A stretch of 14,526 nucleotides of DNA, from contig JAGHGS010000030.1 of NCBI GenBank assembly GCA_017888105.1, positions 1-14,526 of the forward strand, written 5' to 3'. Positions 6,619-14,125 of the stretch are shown here, in pieces. Source of the DNA: Bacilli bacterium. Lineage in GTDB: Bacteria > Bacillota_I > Bacilli_A > RF39 > UBA660. Below the pieces are notes generated by a model. It searched no databases and was not told the origin of the DNA. It was given only the letters and a program-made list of their open reading frames with translations. Each line of letters starts with the position of its first letter. The first letter of the stretch is position 1. Made by a program: the position numbers and the translations under genes.

Positions 6619-7164
6619 TTATTTTCTTGAAAATACCATTAATGCAATGAATCCTAATACAATTGCTCCAAATACACAATAAACTATAATAGTTACTACG
6701 GGATTAGGCGCTCCAATTAAATCTTCTAAAGCAACTCCTTCTACTTCTAAATTTTCATCCGCTATTACTTTTTTTACAACATCTTCATATTCTCCATTTT
6801 CAGCATAATCGTTTGCAATTTCAAATAAATCTTCCCAATCTCCTGGAATGTAACCTTTGTTATATTCATTTCCTATTACAAAAAAAGGAGTACCAAAATT
6901 TTGGGTTTTATCTACTTCTAAATAATCCGCTACTTTATCCATCAATTCTGCATTTTCACTATTTTCAGATATTTCATAAGTTACAATTTCTAAATTATCA
7001 GGTATTTCATCTAAATGTTCACTAATATATTCTAAGGCTTGTTCACAATGTATACAAGTATTGCTTTCAAACATATAAAGTGTTATCGTTTCATTTTCGG
7101 CATTTACATTTAATGGTAATATGGCAAAAGTAGTTATTATTAAAATCAACAATATTTTCTTCAT
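6619..7164 (-). CDS. Exported membrane-anchored thioredoxin-like protein
   Basis: Predicted thiol-disulfide oxidoreductase facing the outside. The 181-aa product has a signal peptide (1-22, ending VNA before Glu23) and a thioredoxin-fold region beginning ITLYMFESNTCIHC with the redox motif CIHC at 37-40. The expected cis-proline is in GTPFFV (Pro93). A Glu/Asp-rich helical segment (110-150) follows, then a C-terminal membrane helix (about 156-177) and a short FSRK tail. This is a type I anchor with the active site outside. ATG at 7164 follows AGAGG at a rather long 10-nt spacing. It lies 51 nt after the ABC pair on the same strand and is closed by its own terminator, so it may be transcribed alone or by read-through. 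The substrate is unknown. Confidence 0.8.
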   Translation of the reverse strand: MKKILLILIITTFAILPLNVNAENETITLYMFESNTCIHCEQALEYISEHLDEIPDNLEIVTYEISENSENAELMDKVADYLEVDKTQNFGTPFFVIGNEYNKGYIPGDWEDLFEIANDYAENGEYEDVVKKVIADENLEVEGVALEDLIGAPNPVVTIIVYCVFGAIVLGFIALMVFSRK

Positions 7165-7184
7165 GTTATCACATCCTCTTTAAA

Positions 7185-7213
7185 ATTATAACAAACAATA
7201 TTTTTTTAGTAAA
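7185..7213 (-). promoter_or_regulatory. Candidate promoter of the thioredoxin-like gene
   Basis: -35-like TTTACT (7208-7213), 17-nt spacer, -10 TATAAT (7185-7190), on -. The predicted start of transcription (about 7178) nearly coincides with the AGAGG ribosome site, so the leader would be very short. In DNA this AT-rich, chance matches are common. Confidence 0.4.
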
Positions 7214-7215
7214 GA

Positions 7216-8970
7216 TTAAATTATGGATTGGTGAGAATATAATTTATAATATTCTCCTTTTTTCTTCATTAAACTTTCATGAGTTCCTTCTTCATAAACG
7301 CTTTTGTCTTTTATTAAAACAATTTTATCACAATTTTTAATAGTAGAGATACGATGAGCTACAATTAAGGTTGTTCTATTTTTGGTTACTAACTCTAAAG
7401 CTTTCTCTATTTTCTTTTCCGTTTTTAAATCAATGTTACTTGTTGCTTCATCAAGTATTAATACTTTGGGGTTTTGAATCATAATTCTTGCGATACATAA
7501 TAATTGTCTTTCACCACTTGATAGATTAGATGCATTATTTAAAAGAATGGTATCATATCCTTTTTCTAAAGACATAATTACTTCATCTATTTCTAACATT
7601 TGACATATCTCTCTTACTTTTTCTAATTCTATCTTTTTATCTAATACTAAATTATCATAAACACTTCTTGAAAATAAATAATTATCTTGAAGCATCATAC
7701 TGATATTTCCTCTTAAACAATTTAACTTTAAATCTTTAATATTTACACCATCAATGGTAATTTCTCCCTCTTTTATATCATAAAACCGAGATATTAAACT
7801 TAATATGGTTGTCTTTCCACTTCCCGTTTCGCCAACTAAACCGACCTTTTCTCCTTTATTTATTTTCAAATTAAAATCATTTAATACTAAAGAATTATTA
7901 TAGCCAAAATCTACGTGTTTAAATTCAATATTACCTTCTATATCCATTGCTTTAGCATTCTTTTTTTCTTCTATGACTAAAGGCTCATCTAATAATTCAA
8001 AAATTCGCTCTAAATAAGTACTTGCATCCATAATTTGGCCTATGTTTGAACTTAAAAATTCTAAAGGGCTCCAAATTTTTCCAGAATAGGTAGCAATAGC
8101 CATGATAGACCCGATGCTTGTTATGGGATACATATAGACAAGGCCAATATAGTATATTAAAGCCATGGATATTATATTAAAAATTCCAGACAAAGACCAA
8201 TTTAAATTTCCGACAAAAAGGGTTTGATATTCTGCTTTAATTCTTTTATTTTCTAATTGTGTTAAAATATGAGTATTTTTCTCTTCACGATTAAATGATT
8301 GAGTTATCATAATCCCATTTACACTTTCACTTAAAAAAGCGTTTGTATTGGCTGCTTTGTCATTGGCAATCAGTTTTAATTTTCTTCTTAAAGGTGATAT
8401 TAAAATAAAGAAGAGAATTAAAATAAGCGCTGGTATGATAGCAATTAAGCTTAAATAAATATTCATATTGAGCATAAATAGGGCAACAAAGATAAGAGAA
8501 AGAAAATCTAGGGCTACATCTACTAAGATATAACAAAATATGATGGCTACTTCATCAGGATAAGTGGCTGCCCTTGTATAGATTTTACCATGAGATTTTG
8601 TATCATAGTAAGTATTGGGTAAGTATTCTAGTTTTTTAAAGATATCTACTTTTAAATCTAGAGCTATCTTGTTTAATAAAATGGATAATTGATTACTTTT
8701 CTTTTTCGATAAGTAAGCTGATAATAGGATACATATAAACATGATTCCTGCTAAAATAATAATTTTATTATATTTTTTGGTTGGAAATACTTCATCGATA
8801 GAATAGGCAATAATCTTGGGAATTAATAAAACTAAAATAGATGAAATTATGCTTAAAAAGATTGCTAAAAATAATCTTCTTTTATATGGTCTGACATATT
8901 TTAGAATTCTTTTCATATTTTGCCATGAAAATGATGTTTTATTTTCATCTTCTTGATAGTTATTAATCAT
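7216..8970 (-). CDS. ABC exporter half-transporter with canonical catalytic ATPase site
   Basis: Type IV (exporter-fold) ABC protein of 584 aa: an N-terminal six-helix membrane domain (about 30-310) and a C-terminal nucleotide-binding domain. Walker A GETGSGKTT is at 380-388, Q-loop Gln428, signature LSSGERQ at 483-489, Walker B LILDE with catalytic Glu508, and H-loop His539. The catalytic residues are all present, but the signature has Ser in place of the second Gly-position residue (LSSGE for LSGGE). It overlaps the partner gene by 8 nt, its start has AGGAGG 6 nt upstream inside the partner's end, and the two are almost surely co-translated. Together they look like BmrC/BmrD- or LmrC/LmrD-type heterodimeric multidrug or lipid exporters. 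The substrate cannot be told from sequence. Confidence 0.93.
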   Translation of the reverse strand: MINNYQEDENKTSFSWQNMKRILKYVRPYKRRLFLAIFLSIISSILVLLIPKIIAYSIDEVFPTKKYNKIIILAGIMFICILLSAYLSKKKSNQLSILLNKIALDLKVDIFKKLEYLPNTYYDTKSHGKIYTRAATYPDEVAIIFCYILVDVALDFLSLIFVALFMLNMNIYLSLIAIIPALILILFFILISPLRRKLKLIANDKAANTNAFLSESVNGIMITQSFNREEKNTHILTQLENKRIKAEYQTLFVGNLNWSLSGIFNIISMALIYYIGLVYMYPITSIGSIMAIATYSGKIWSPLEFLSSNIGQIMDASTYLERIFELLDEPLVIEEKKNAKAMDIEGNIEFKHVDFGYNNSLVLNDFNLKINKGEKVGLVGETGSGKTTILSLISRFYDIKEGEITIDGVNIKDLKLNCLRGNISMMLQDNYLFSRSVYDNLVLDKKIELEKVREICQMLEIDEVIMSLEKGYDTILLNNASNLSSGERQLLCIARIMIQNPKVLILDEATSNIDLKTEKKIEKALELVTKNRTTLIVAHRISTIKNCDKIVLIKDKSVYEEGTHESLMKKKGEYYKLYSHQSII

Positions 8971-10669
8971 GATAATCCTCCTGAATCTTATATAATTCGT
9001 AGTAAAGTCCCCTCTTCTTTAGTAATTCCGCGTGGGTTCCTACTTCTGTCACTTTCCCCTTATCTAATACAACAATTTTATCTGCATGCATTACACTTAC
9101 TATTTTACTAGCAATAATCACTTTGGTTGTTTTTATTTTTAAATTGGTAATACTTTCATTAATCTTTGTTTCGGTTTCAATATCTAAAGCACTCGTAATA
9201 TCATCTAATAATAATATATCGGGGTTTACAGCCAGAGCTCTAGCTAAAGATAATCTTTGTTTTTCACCACCAGATAAGCCTACTCCTTTTTCGCCAATCA
9301 TGGTATCTATTTTTTCGGGAAATTTATTTATATATGTACAACAAGCAAGACTGGCATATTTATAAGCTTCTTCCTTAGTGATATTTGTACCATAATTAAT
9401 ATTGTTATAAATTGTATCACTAAAAAGAAATGGGTTTTGAGAAACATAGCCAATCTTTTCTCTAATATCCTTAATATTTAAAGCTAAAAAGTTATCTTTT
9501 CCTATTAATATTTCGCCAGATTCCGGAGTAATTAATCCTAATAAAAGTTTGGCTATCGTTGATTTTCCAGAGCCAGTTGGCCCAATGAAGGCGATGGTTT
9601 TTTTAGGGGTAATTTGCAAATTTAAATTATTTAAAACTACTTTATTATCATATACTACTCTTACCCCATTAAATGTGATTGGTACATTTAAATTAGATAT
9701 CCTTTTTGTACCCGGTAACACAACTTTAGATTCTGTATCTAATATTTTAAATATCCGTTTTTTCGATACTAAATATCTTTCAACACTTCCTAATAATTCA
9801 CTTAATCGAGTAAATGGTGTAATGAGATAGGAAAGATAAGAACTAAAAATTACAAGTGTTCCAATCGTTAATTCATTTTGAATCAATAGATAACCACCAA
9901 CAATTAAAAAAAGCACATACATAAAATTACTGAAAAAATCAATTTTAGCAAAAAAACTATCTTCTAATAAGCAATTTTCTATATCTTGATTAATGTAGTT
10001 ATTAGTAAGATTCTTCATTTTTTTTATTTCTTCTTTTTCGATGGCAAAAGTCTTTACTACTCTATTTCCTTCAATATTATCACTAATATAATCATTACAT
10101 AAAGATGTTTTATCACGAACTATTTCATATTTAGGAACAATCTTTCTTAAAAAATGGTATGATATTATTCCAATAATTATCGCTGGTGTAAGTAATATTA
10201 ATGTAAATAAAACATTCTTTGTTAATAAATAACAAAATGACCATATAAAAGTTATTACTATAAACCCTATTGTTTTAATGTTATAAGCTAATTGTCTTTG
10301 GATATTATTTAAATCACTAGTAAAACTAGTCATTAATTCTCCTTTAGAATTATGTTCAAAATAGTAATAATCTAATTCATTTAACTTTTGATAACATTTT
10401 CTTTTTAAATCTCCCACTATATTTAAACATATATAATCTAGCTTAATTACAGAAAAATAGGCTCCAGCATACTTAAATATTGCAAACAAAATCATAAAAA
10501 TAGTCAAATATAATAGCTCGTTATAATTATGATGGATTAAAACACTATCAATCGTGTAACCAATCATTATAGGAAAAACAAAACTAATACTGTCAAAAAA
10601 AATAAGTAAAATATTGGCTATAATATAGCTTATTTTGTTGTTTTTACTCATATTTAAAATTCGTTTCAT
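8963..10669 (-). CDS. ABC exporter half-transporter with degenerate ATPase site
   Basis: Partner of the overlapping downstream exporter gene; 568 aa with an N-terminal six-helix membrane domain (about 12-295) and a C-terminal nucleotide-binding domain. Walker A GPTGSGKST is at 363-371, Q-loop Gln411 and the canonical signature LSGGEKQ at 465-471. Two catalytic residues are missing: the Glu after Walker B is Asp (LLLDD, Asp490) and the H-loop His is Ser (IIASK, Ser521). In known heterodimeric exporters such a chain supplies the non-hydrolysing site. ATG at 10669 is preferred over the GTG at 10678 because AGGGGTGA lies 5 nt before it and includes that GTG. It is transcribed divergently from spoIVA. 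Confidence 0.93.
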   Translation of the reverse strand: MKRILNMSKNNKISYIIANILLIFFDSISFVFPIMIGYTIDSVLIHHNYNELLYLTIFMILFAIFKYAGAYFSVIKLDYICLNIVGDLKRKCYQKLNELDYYYFEHNSKGELMTSFTSDLNNIQRQLAYNIKTIGFIVITFIWSFCYLLTKNVLFTLILLTPAIIIGIISYHFLRKIVPKYEIVRDKTSLCNDYISDNIEGNRVVKTFAIEKEEIKKMKNLTNNYINQDIENCLLEDSFFAKIDFFSNFMYVLFLIVGGYLLIQNELTIGTLVIFSSYLSYLITPFTRLSELLGSVERYLVSKKRIFKILDTESKVVLPGTKRISNLNVPITFNGVRVVYDNKVVLNNLNLQITPKKTIAFIGPTGSGKSTIAKLLLGLITPESGEILIGKDNFLALNIKDIREKIGYVSQNPFLFSDTIYNNINYGTNITKEEAYKYASLACCTYINKFPEKIDTMIGEKGVGLSGGEKQRLSLARALAVNPDILLLDDITSALDIETETKINESITNLKIKTTKVIIASKIVSVMHADKIVVLDKGKVTEVGTHAELLKKRGLYYELYKIQEDYHD

Positions 10670-10685
10670 TTCCCTCACCCCTTTT

Positions 10686-10714
10686 ATTATATAAAAATTT
10701 TTCTTTAACTACAA
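10686..10714 (-). promoter_or_regulatory. Weak candidate promoter of the ABC pair
   Basis: TATAAT at 10686-10691 on -, with TTGTAG (10709-10714) 17 nt upstream. Transcription would start near 10679, inside the ribosome site of the first ABC gene, so this is either a near-leaderless promoter or a chance match. Confidence 0.3.
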
Positions 10715-10721
10715 GTTTAAG

Positions 10722-10750
10722 TACTATTTTTTTATGCCCTCTCATATTTT
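10722..10750 (+). promoter_or_regulatory. Candidate sigma-E-type promoter of spoIVA
   Basis: -35-like TACTATT (10722-10728), a 14-nt spacer, then -10-like CATATTTT (10743-10750). Against the B. subtilis sigma-E consensus (KMATATT, 14-15 nt, CATACAHT), 6 of 7 and 6 of 8 positions fit. Predicted transcription start near 10757, about 23 nt before the proposed TTG. spoIVA is a mother-cell sigma-E gene in B. subtilis, which agrees with the match. Confidence 0.5.
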
Positions 10751-10767
10751 TAATTAGAAAGATGAAA

Positions 10768-10775
10768 GATGGTGA
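10768..10775 (+). promoter_or_regulatory. Ribosome site selecting the TTG start of spoIVA
   Basis: GATGGTGA ends 4 nt before the TTG at 10780. The upstream in-frame ATG at 10762 has only a weak AGAAAG just before it. The site therefore favours TTG. Confidence 0.65.
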
Positions 10776-10779
10776 AATT

Positions 10780-12258
10780 TTGGAAAAAAAAGAATTACTG
10801 GAATCAATAGCCAAAAGAGGGAATGGAAGTATCTATTTAGGTGTTGTGGGAGCAGTTCGTACAGGAAAATCAACTTTTATTAAAAGATTTATTGAAAATT
10901 TGGTTGTTCCAAATATTGGTGATGAATATGAAAAAAAGCATTGTTTAGATGAAATTCCACAAAGTGCTCAAGGAAAAGCAATTATGACAACAGAGCCGAA
11001 ATTCGTTCCATCTAATGGCGCTGATATTCATGTTGATGAATTTACAACAAATATTAAATTAGTGGATTGTGTGGGATTTGTAATACCTGGTGCGACTGGT
11101 TATGAGGATGAAGATGGAAATCCTAGAATGGTTAAAACTCCATGGTTCCCAGATTCCATTCCTTTTGTGGAAGCGGCTGAAATTGGAACCGAAAAAGTAA
11201 TCCGAGATCATGCAACCATTGGAATTGTGGTAACTACAGATGGCTCTTTTGGAGAGATTCCGAGAATGAATTACGTAGAAGCAGAAGCTCGAATTATTAA
11301 TGAATTAAAAGAAATTGGAAAACCTTTTATTGTCATTTTAAATAGCGTGCATCCAACAAACACAGAAACTGTACGTATTGCAAGAGAGATGGAAGATGCT
11401 TATGATGTTCCAGTACTCCCTATTAGTGCTGAGAAAATGAATGAAATGGAAATCATGGAAATTCTTAAAAAAGCATTGTATGAATTCCCGGTTCTTGATA
11501 TTAAAGTAAATGTACCTGAGTGGATTGATGCTCTTCCTAAAACACATGAAATAAAAATGCATTTCTTAGAAAAAATTAAGGAAAGTGTGATAAGTGTAGA
11601 AAAAATTAAAGATATCGATTTTATTTTAGGTCATTTTGAAGATAGCGAATATATTTCAAAATCTTATATTAGCGAACTAGATGCAGCGACTGGTACTGTT
11701 ACGATTAATTTGGAGACAAGAGAAGAACTTTATAATGAAGTACTTACTAGTATTATGGGGGATGCTGCTACAACTAAAGCTGGTTTAATAAGAATATTTG
11801 CTAATTATAAAGAAGCTAAAGAAGAGATGGATTCGATTAAAGATGCTCTCAAAGTAGCACGAAATGCGGGATATGGAATTGTTTATCCAACGATTCGCGA
11901 TATGAAATTAGAAACGCCTGAGATTGTAAAACAAGGATCTCGATATGGAGTGAAATTAAAAGCAACGGCCTCTTCGATTCATTTGATGAAAGTAGAAGTT
12001 CAATCCACATTCGAACCAATTATTGGAAGTGAGGCACAAAGTAAAGAATTAATCAATTATCTTATGAAAGATTATGAAAAAGATCCTAATTCGATTTGGC
12101 AAAGTGAAATTTTTGGTAGAAGCTTAGAGGCAATTGTTCAAGAAGGAATTCAAGCTAAATTATCTATGATGCCGGATGCAACAAGGTATAAACTTAGTCA
12201 AACTGTTACTAAGATTGTTAATAAAGGTGCTAATAATTTAATTGCTATTGTACTTTAA
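10780..12258 (+). CDS. spoIVA: Stage IV sporulation protein A (SpoIVA), spore-coat basement ATPase
   Basis: In the mother cell SpoIVA binds SpoVM at the forespore membrane, hydrolyses ATP and polymerises into the platform for the spore coat; it is also needed for cortex formation. The N-terminal P-loop domain has Walker A GAVRTGKS at 24-31 with Lys30, the sensor Thr70-Thr71 pair (IMTTEP), and a Walker-B-like LVDCVG (Asp96). The C-terminal end (VNKGANNLIAIVL) matches the conserved SpoVM-binding tail. The TTG at 10780 is chosen over the ATG at 10762: it has the better ribosome site, gives MEKKELLESIAKR aligning with the B. subtilis N-terminus, yields 492 residues as in B. subtilis, and places the Walker lysine at 30. 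It is monocistronic, with a candidate sigma-E promoter and a strong terminator. Confidence 0.97.
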   Translation: MEKKELLESIAKRGNGSIYLGVVGAVRTGKSTFIKRFIENLVVPNIGDEYEKKHCLDEIPQSAQGKAIMTTEPKFVPSNGADIHVDEFTTNIKLVDCVGFVIPGATGYEDEDGNPRMVKTPWFPDSIPFVEAAEIGTEKVIRDHATIGIVVTTDGSFGEIPRMNYVEAEARIINELKEIGKPFIVILNSVHPTNTETVRIAREMEDAYDVPVLPISAEKMNEMEIMEILKKALYEFPVLDIKVNVPEWIDALPKTHEIKMHFLEKIKESVISVEKIKDIDFILGHFEDSEYISKSYISELDAATGTVTINLETREELYNEVLTSIMGDAATTKAGLIRIFANYKEAKEEMDSIKDALKVARNAGYGIVYPTIRDMKLETPEIVKQGSRYGVKLKATASSIHLMKVEVQSTFEPIIGSEAQSKELINYLMKDYEKDPNSIWQSEIFGRSLEAIVQEGIQAKLSMMPDATRYKLSQTVTKIVNKGANNLIAIVL

Positions 12259-12280
12259 AAGAGATTTAGGTCTCTTTTTT
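12257..12280 (+). terminator. Intrinsic terminator of spoIVA
   Basis: 8-bp stem AAAAGAGA/TCTCTTTT (12257-12264 and 12271-12278), a 6-nt loop and a T-run to 12280. It begins within the stop codon of spoIVA. Confidence 0.85.
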
Positions 12281-12291
12281 CATTAGAATTT

Positions 12292-12315
12292 AAAAAGAAT
12301 GAAATAAATCATTCT
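12292..12315 (-). terminator. Intrinsic terminator of the C1 peptidase gene
   Basis: On -: 7-bp stem AGAATGA/TCATTCT (arms 12309-12315 and 12296-12302), a 6-nt loop, then a T-run overlapping the stem base (12292-12296). The stem overlaps the TAG stop. Two separate terminators thus close the convergent spoIVA and peptidase genes. Confidence 0.6.
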
Positions 12316-14008
12316 ATATTTTATATATTTTATTTTTCTTTTTAAAGAATATTATAACTCCTATTATAGATAATCCAATAATAATTGATATTCCACTAAT
12401 CATACCTGTTTGAGGATTTTCTATATCCACACCAGTATCGAATGTTGAAACCGTATCGCCAAGAGCAACTCCTTCTATATTATTATTTGGATTGATTAAT
12501 TCCACACTTGCATCTTCATTAATTTCAGTCGTATCATCTATTTCTGGAATTGGTGTGCTTTTTTCGATACTCGTATATACTCGAATGGAACTTTGTGCTT
12601 TTAAGTTTTTGCCTAAATCCAGCCAAGTTGTTCCATTGGTAGACATGAAAGATACTCCTTCGGTTGCTTTAAAGTTATAATATGGACTTGTTTTAGAGGA
12701 ACCTTTCATTGCTACTGGTATAATATCTTCTTCCGTATCATCTGTTTCATATTTTATAATAATCGAATATTTATCAGTAACATAAATGTCTTTATTTGGA
12801 GTGATACTCATATATCCAGCATGAGAAGTTGTTCCACTTGCTATTTCTTCATAGTTTTTTAGGGAAGCGTTACTAGCATAATAAACCGTATAATCTATAC
12901 CCTCTTTACTTGTAGCAAAAGTTACTTTATCAATTTTTTCTGTTTCTCCACTTTTTTTCGTATAAATATTTGCCATATAATTAACATTTGACTTACTTGT
13001 TAAAGTTACATTGGTTCCTAAATCATCATAATAATAAACTTCATCTGATACATTTAAATCGGTATTATAAAATCCAACTATATTCGTACATATATTTATA
13101 TCATCGTATGATACGTAATAGTATCCATTATCTCCAACACTTGTACCATAAGAGTTTTTGACAATCCATGCTCCTTTTCTACTTGCATTTGTTTTAAAAC
13201 TGTTTACTTCAACTGAATCATCCCATCCTACAATCGTAACCGCATGATTTGACATATTTGTACCATTGTAATAATAGTACGCTCCATTTACATAGTCTGA
13301 ACTTTTAATATCAAAATAGATCGAAGCTGCTAGAGCACCATGATTTACTAAATATTGTTTTATTGTTTCTATACTACTATCACTACATGATCCTTGCGAA
13401 TTATTTAGATTAAAAATGTCGTCTACATCAACTATTGCTTTTTTATTTATAATATCTACTTGATTAATTGTTGTTGTATGATTAATCAAATTTGTTATTG
13501 TTTGAAATGGTAGATCACTTTCTTTTATTGGTCCCCAATAATTTAATACATAAGCCGAAGTATAATCTAAGTTTCCTCCACTGTTAAAGGTGCGATTGAA
13601 AGTCATAAAACTTGGTGTATATAAAGAATCTTGAGTCATTAATTCTAGATGAGCAACACTTAAATAATCCGTATTTATATTATTCATTAAAAGATTTGAT
13701 TCGATCGCTGCTAACGTAGAAAAAGCCCAACAATCATCGCTAATACTTTGATTTCTTACATCTAAAATATATTTGTCTTGTAGTGTAAAACGTTCCATAG
13801 AATAACTATTTGAACTTCCAACTAACCCGCTTTCCTCTTCTTGCTTACACATGTTTGGCATTACCGTATTTGCTTTTTCTTCGCTACTTAACTTGGACCA
13901 AGCAATATATTCATCGGAATATTCACATAATTTTAGTGTTACATCAGCTGCTTCTACATGCCATATTCCTAAAAAAAGGACGGTAATGAATGCTATTACT
14001 TTTTTCAT
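12314..14008 (-). CDS. Exported papain-family (C1) cysteine peptidase with lectin-like region and NPQTG sorting signal
   Basis: Predicted surface protease of 564 aa. A signal peptide (1-20, ending VEA) is followed by a short segment with YIAWSKLSSEEK. The C1 domain (about 75-320) has oxyanion Gln87 and catalytic Cys93 (NQSISDDCWAFS), His255 (MSNHAVTIVGWDD) and Asn285 (VKNSYG), so all four catalytic positions are present; DDCWAF replaces the usual GSCWAF. A beta-rich region (about 340-480) resembles the lectin-like domain found after such peptidases. The end has NPQTG (531-535), a hydrophobic span (536-555) and the tail KKKNK, a sortase-type signal. ATG at 14008 is chosen over the in-frame ATG at 14056 because AAGGAG precedes it and the signal peptide then starts at once. 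It is monocistronic. Confidence 0.9.
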   Translation of the reverse strand: MKKVIAFITVLFLGIWHVEAADVTLKLCEYSDEYIAWSKLSSEEKANTVMPNMCKQEEESGLVGSSNSYSMERFTLQDKYILDVRNQSISDDCWAFSTLAAIESNLLMNNINTDYLSVAHLELMTQDSLYTPSFMTFNRTFNSGGNLDYTSAYVLNYWGPIKESDLPFQTITNLINHTTTINQVDIINKKAIVDVDDIFNLNNSQGSCSDSSIETIKQYLVNHGALAASIYFDIKSSDYVNGAYYYYNGTNMSNHAVTIVGWDDSVEVNSFKTNASRKGAWIVKNSYGTSVGDNGYYYVSYDDINICTNIVGFYNTDLNVSDEVYYYDDLGTNVTLTSKSNVNYMANIYTKKSGETEKIDKVTFATSKEGIDYTVYYASNASLKNYEEIASGTTSHAGYMSITPNKDIYVTDKYSIIIKYETDDTEEDIIPVAMKGSSKTSPYYNFKATEGVSFMSTNGTTWLDLGKNLKAQSSIRVYTSIEKSTPIPEIDDTTEINEDASVELINPNNNIEGVALGDTVSTFDTGVDIENPQTGMISGISIIIGLSIIGVIIFFKKKNKIYKI

Positions 14009-14036
14009 ATCTATACACTCCTTATTCTTTAATTTG

Positions 14037-14045
14037 ATTATAGCA
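14037..14045 (-). promoter_or_regulatory. Extended -10 promoter of the C1 peptidase gene
   Basis: TGCTATAAT on -, an extended -10 element (TGnTATAAT), about 29 nt before the ATG at 14008. There is no good -35 at 16-18 nt; that region is instead taken up by the 15-bp palindrome at 14051-14065. Predicted transcription start near 14030, leaving room for the AAGGAG site at 14018-14023. Confidence 0.6.
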
Positions 14046-14050
14046 TTTTT

Positions 14051-14065
14051 TGTCAAATTTTGACA
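14051..14065. promoter_or_regulatory. Perfect 15-bp palindrome at the peptidase promoter, possible operator
   Basis: TGTCAAA-T-TTTGACA, 7-bp arms around one central base with no mismatch. It fills the spacer and -35 zone just upstream of the extended -10, where a bound repressor (or activator) would control transcription. The spacing is too tight for an RNA hairpin. The regulator is not identified. Confidence 0.5.
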
Positions 14066-14096
14066 CCTATTTTACTTTTGTTTACACTTTTTAGGC

Positions 14097-14125
14097 AAAA
14101 AAAAAGATGAAGTTTTCTCTTCATC
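14097..14125 (-). terminator. Intrinsic terminator of the transglutaminase-like gene
   Basis: On -: 7-bp stem GATGAAG/CTTCATC (arms 14119-14125 and 14106-14112), a 6-nt loop and nine Ts (14097-14105). The TGA stop overlaps the base of the stem. Confidence 0.88.

Noticed and set aside
7233..7256. Inverted repeat GAGAATAT/ATATTCTC followed by a T-rich run on +
   Set aside because: It looks like a plus-strand terminator, but no plus-strand gene lies to its left; it encodes the C-terminal GEYYKLY region of the ABC protein and lacks a T-run on the transcribed strand.
9123..9830. Plus-strand open frames opposite the ABC exporter gene
   Set aside because: They are antisense shadows of conserved nucleotide-binding-domain sequence; no start signals or independent protein features.
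14060..14088. Plus-strand promoter-like TTGACA, 17 nt, TACACT
   Set aside because: It points into the antisense of the transglutaminase-like gene with no plus-strand gene downstream; the TTGACA is explained by the palindrome arm.
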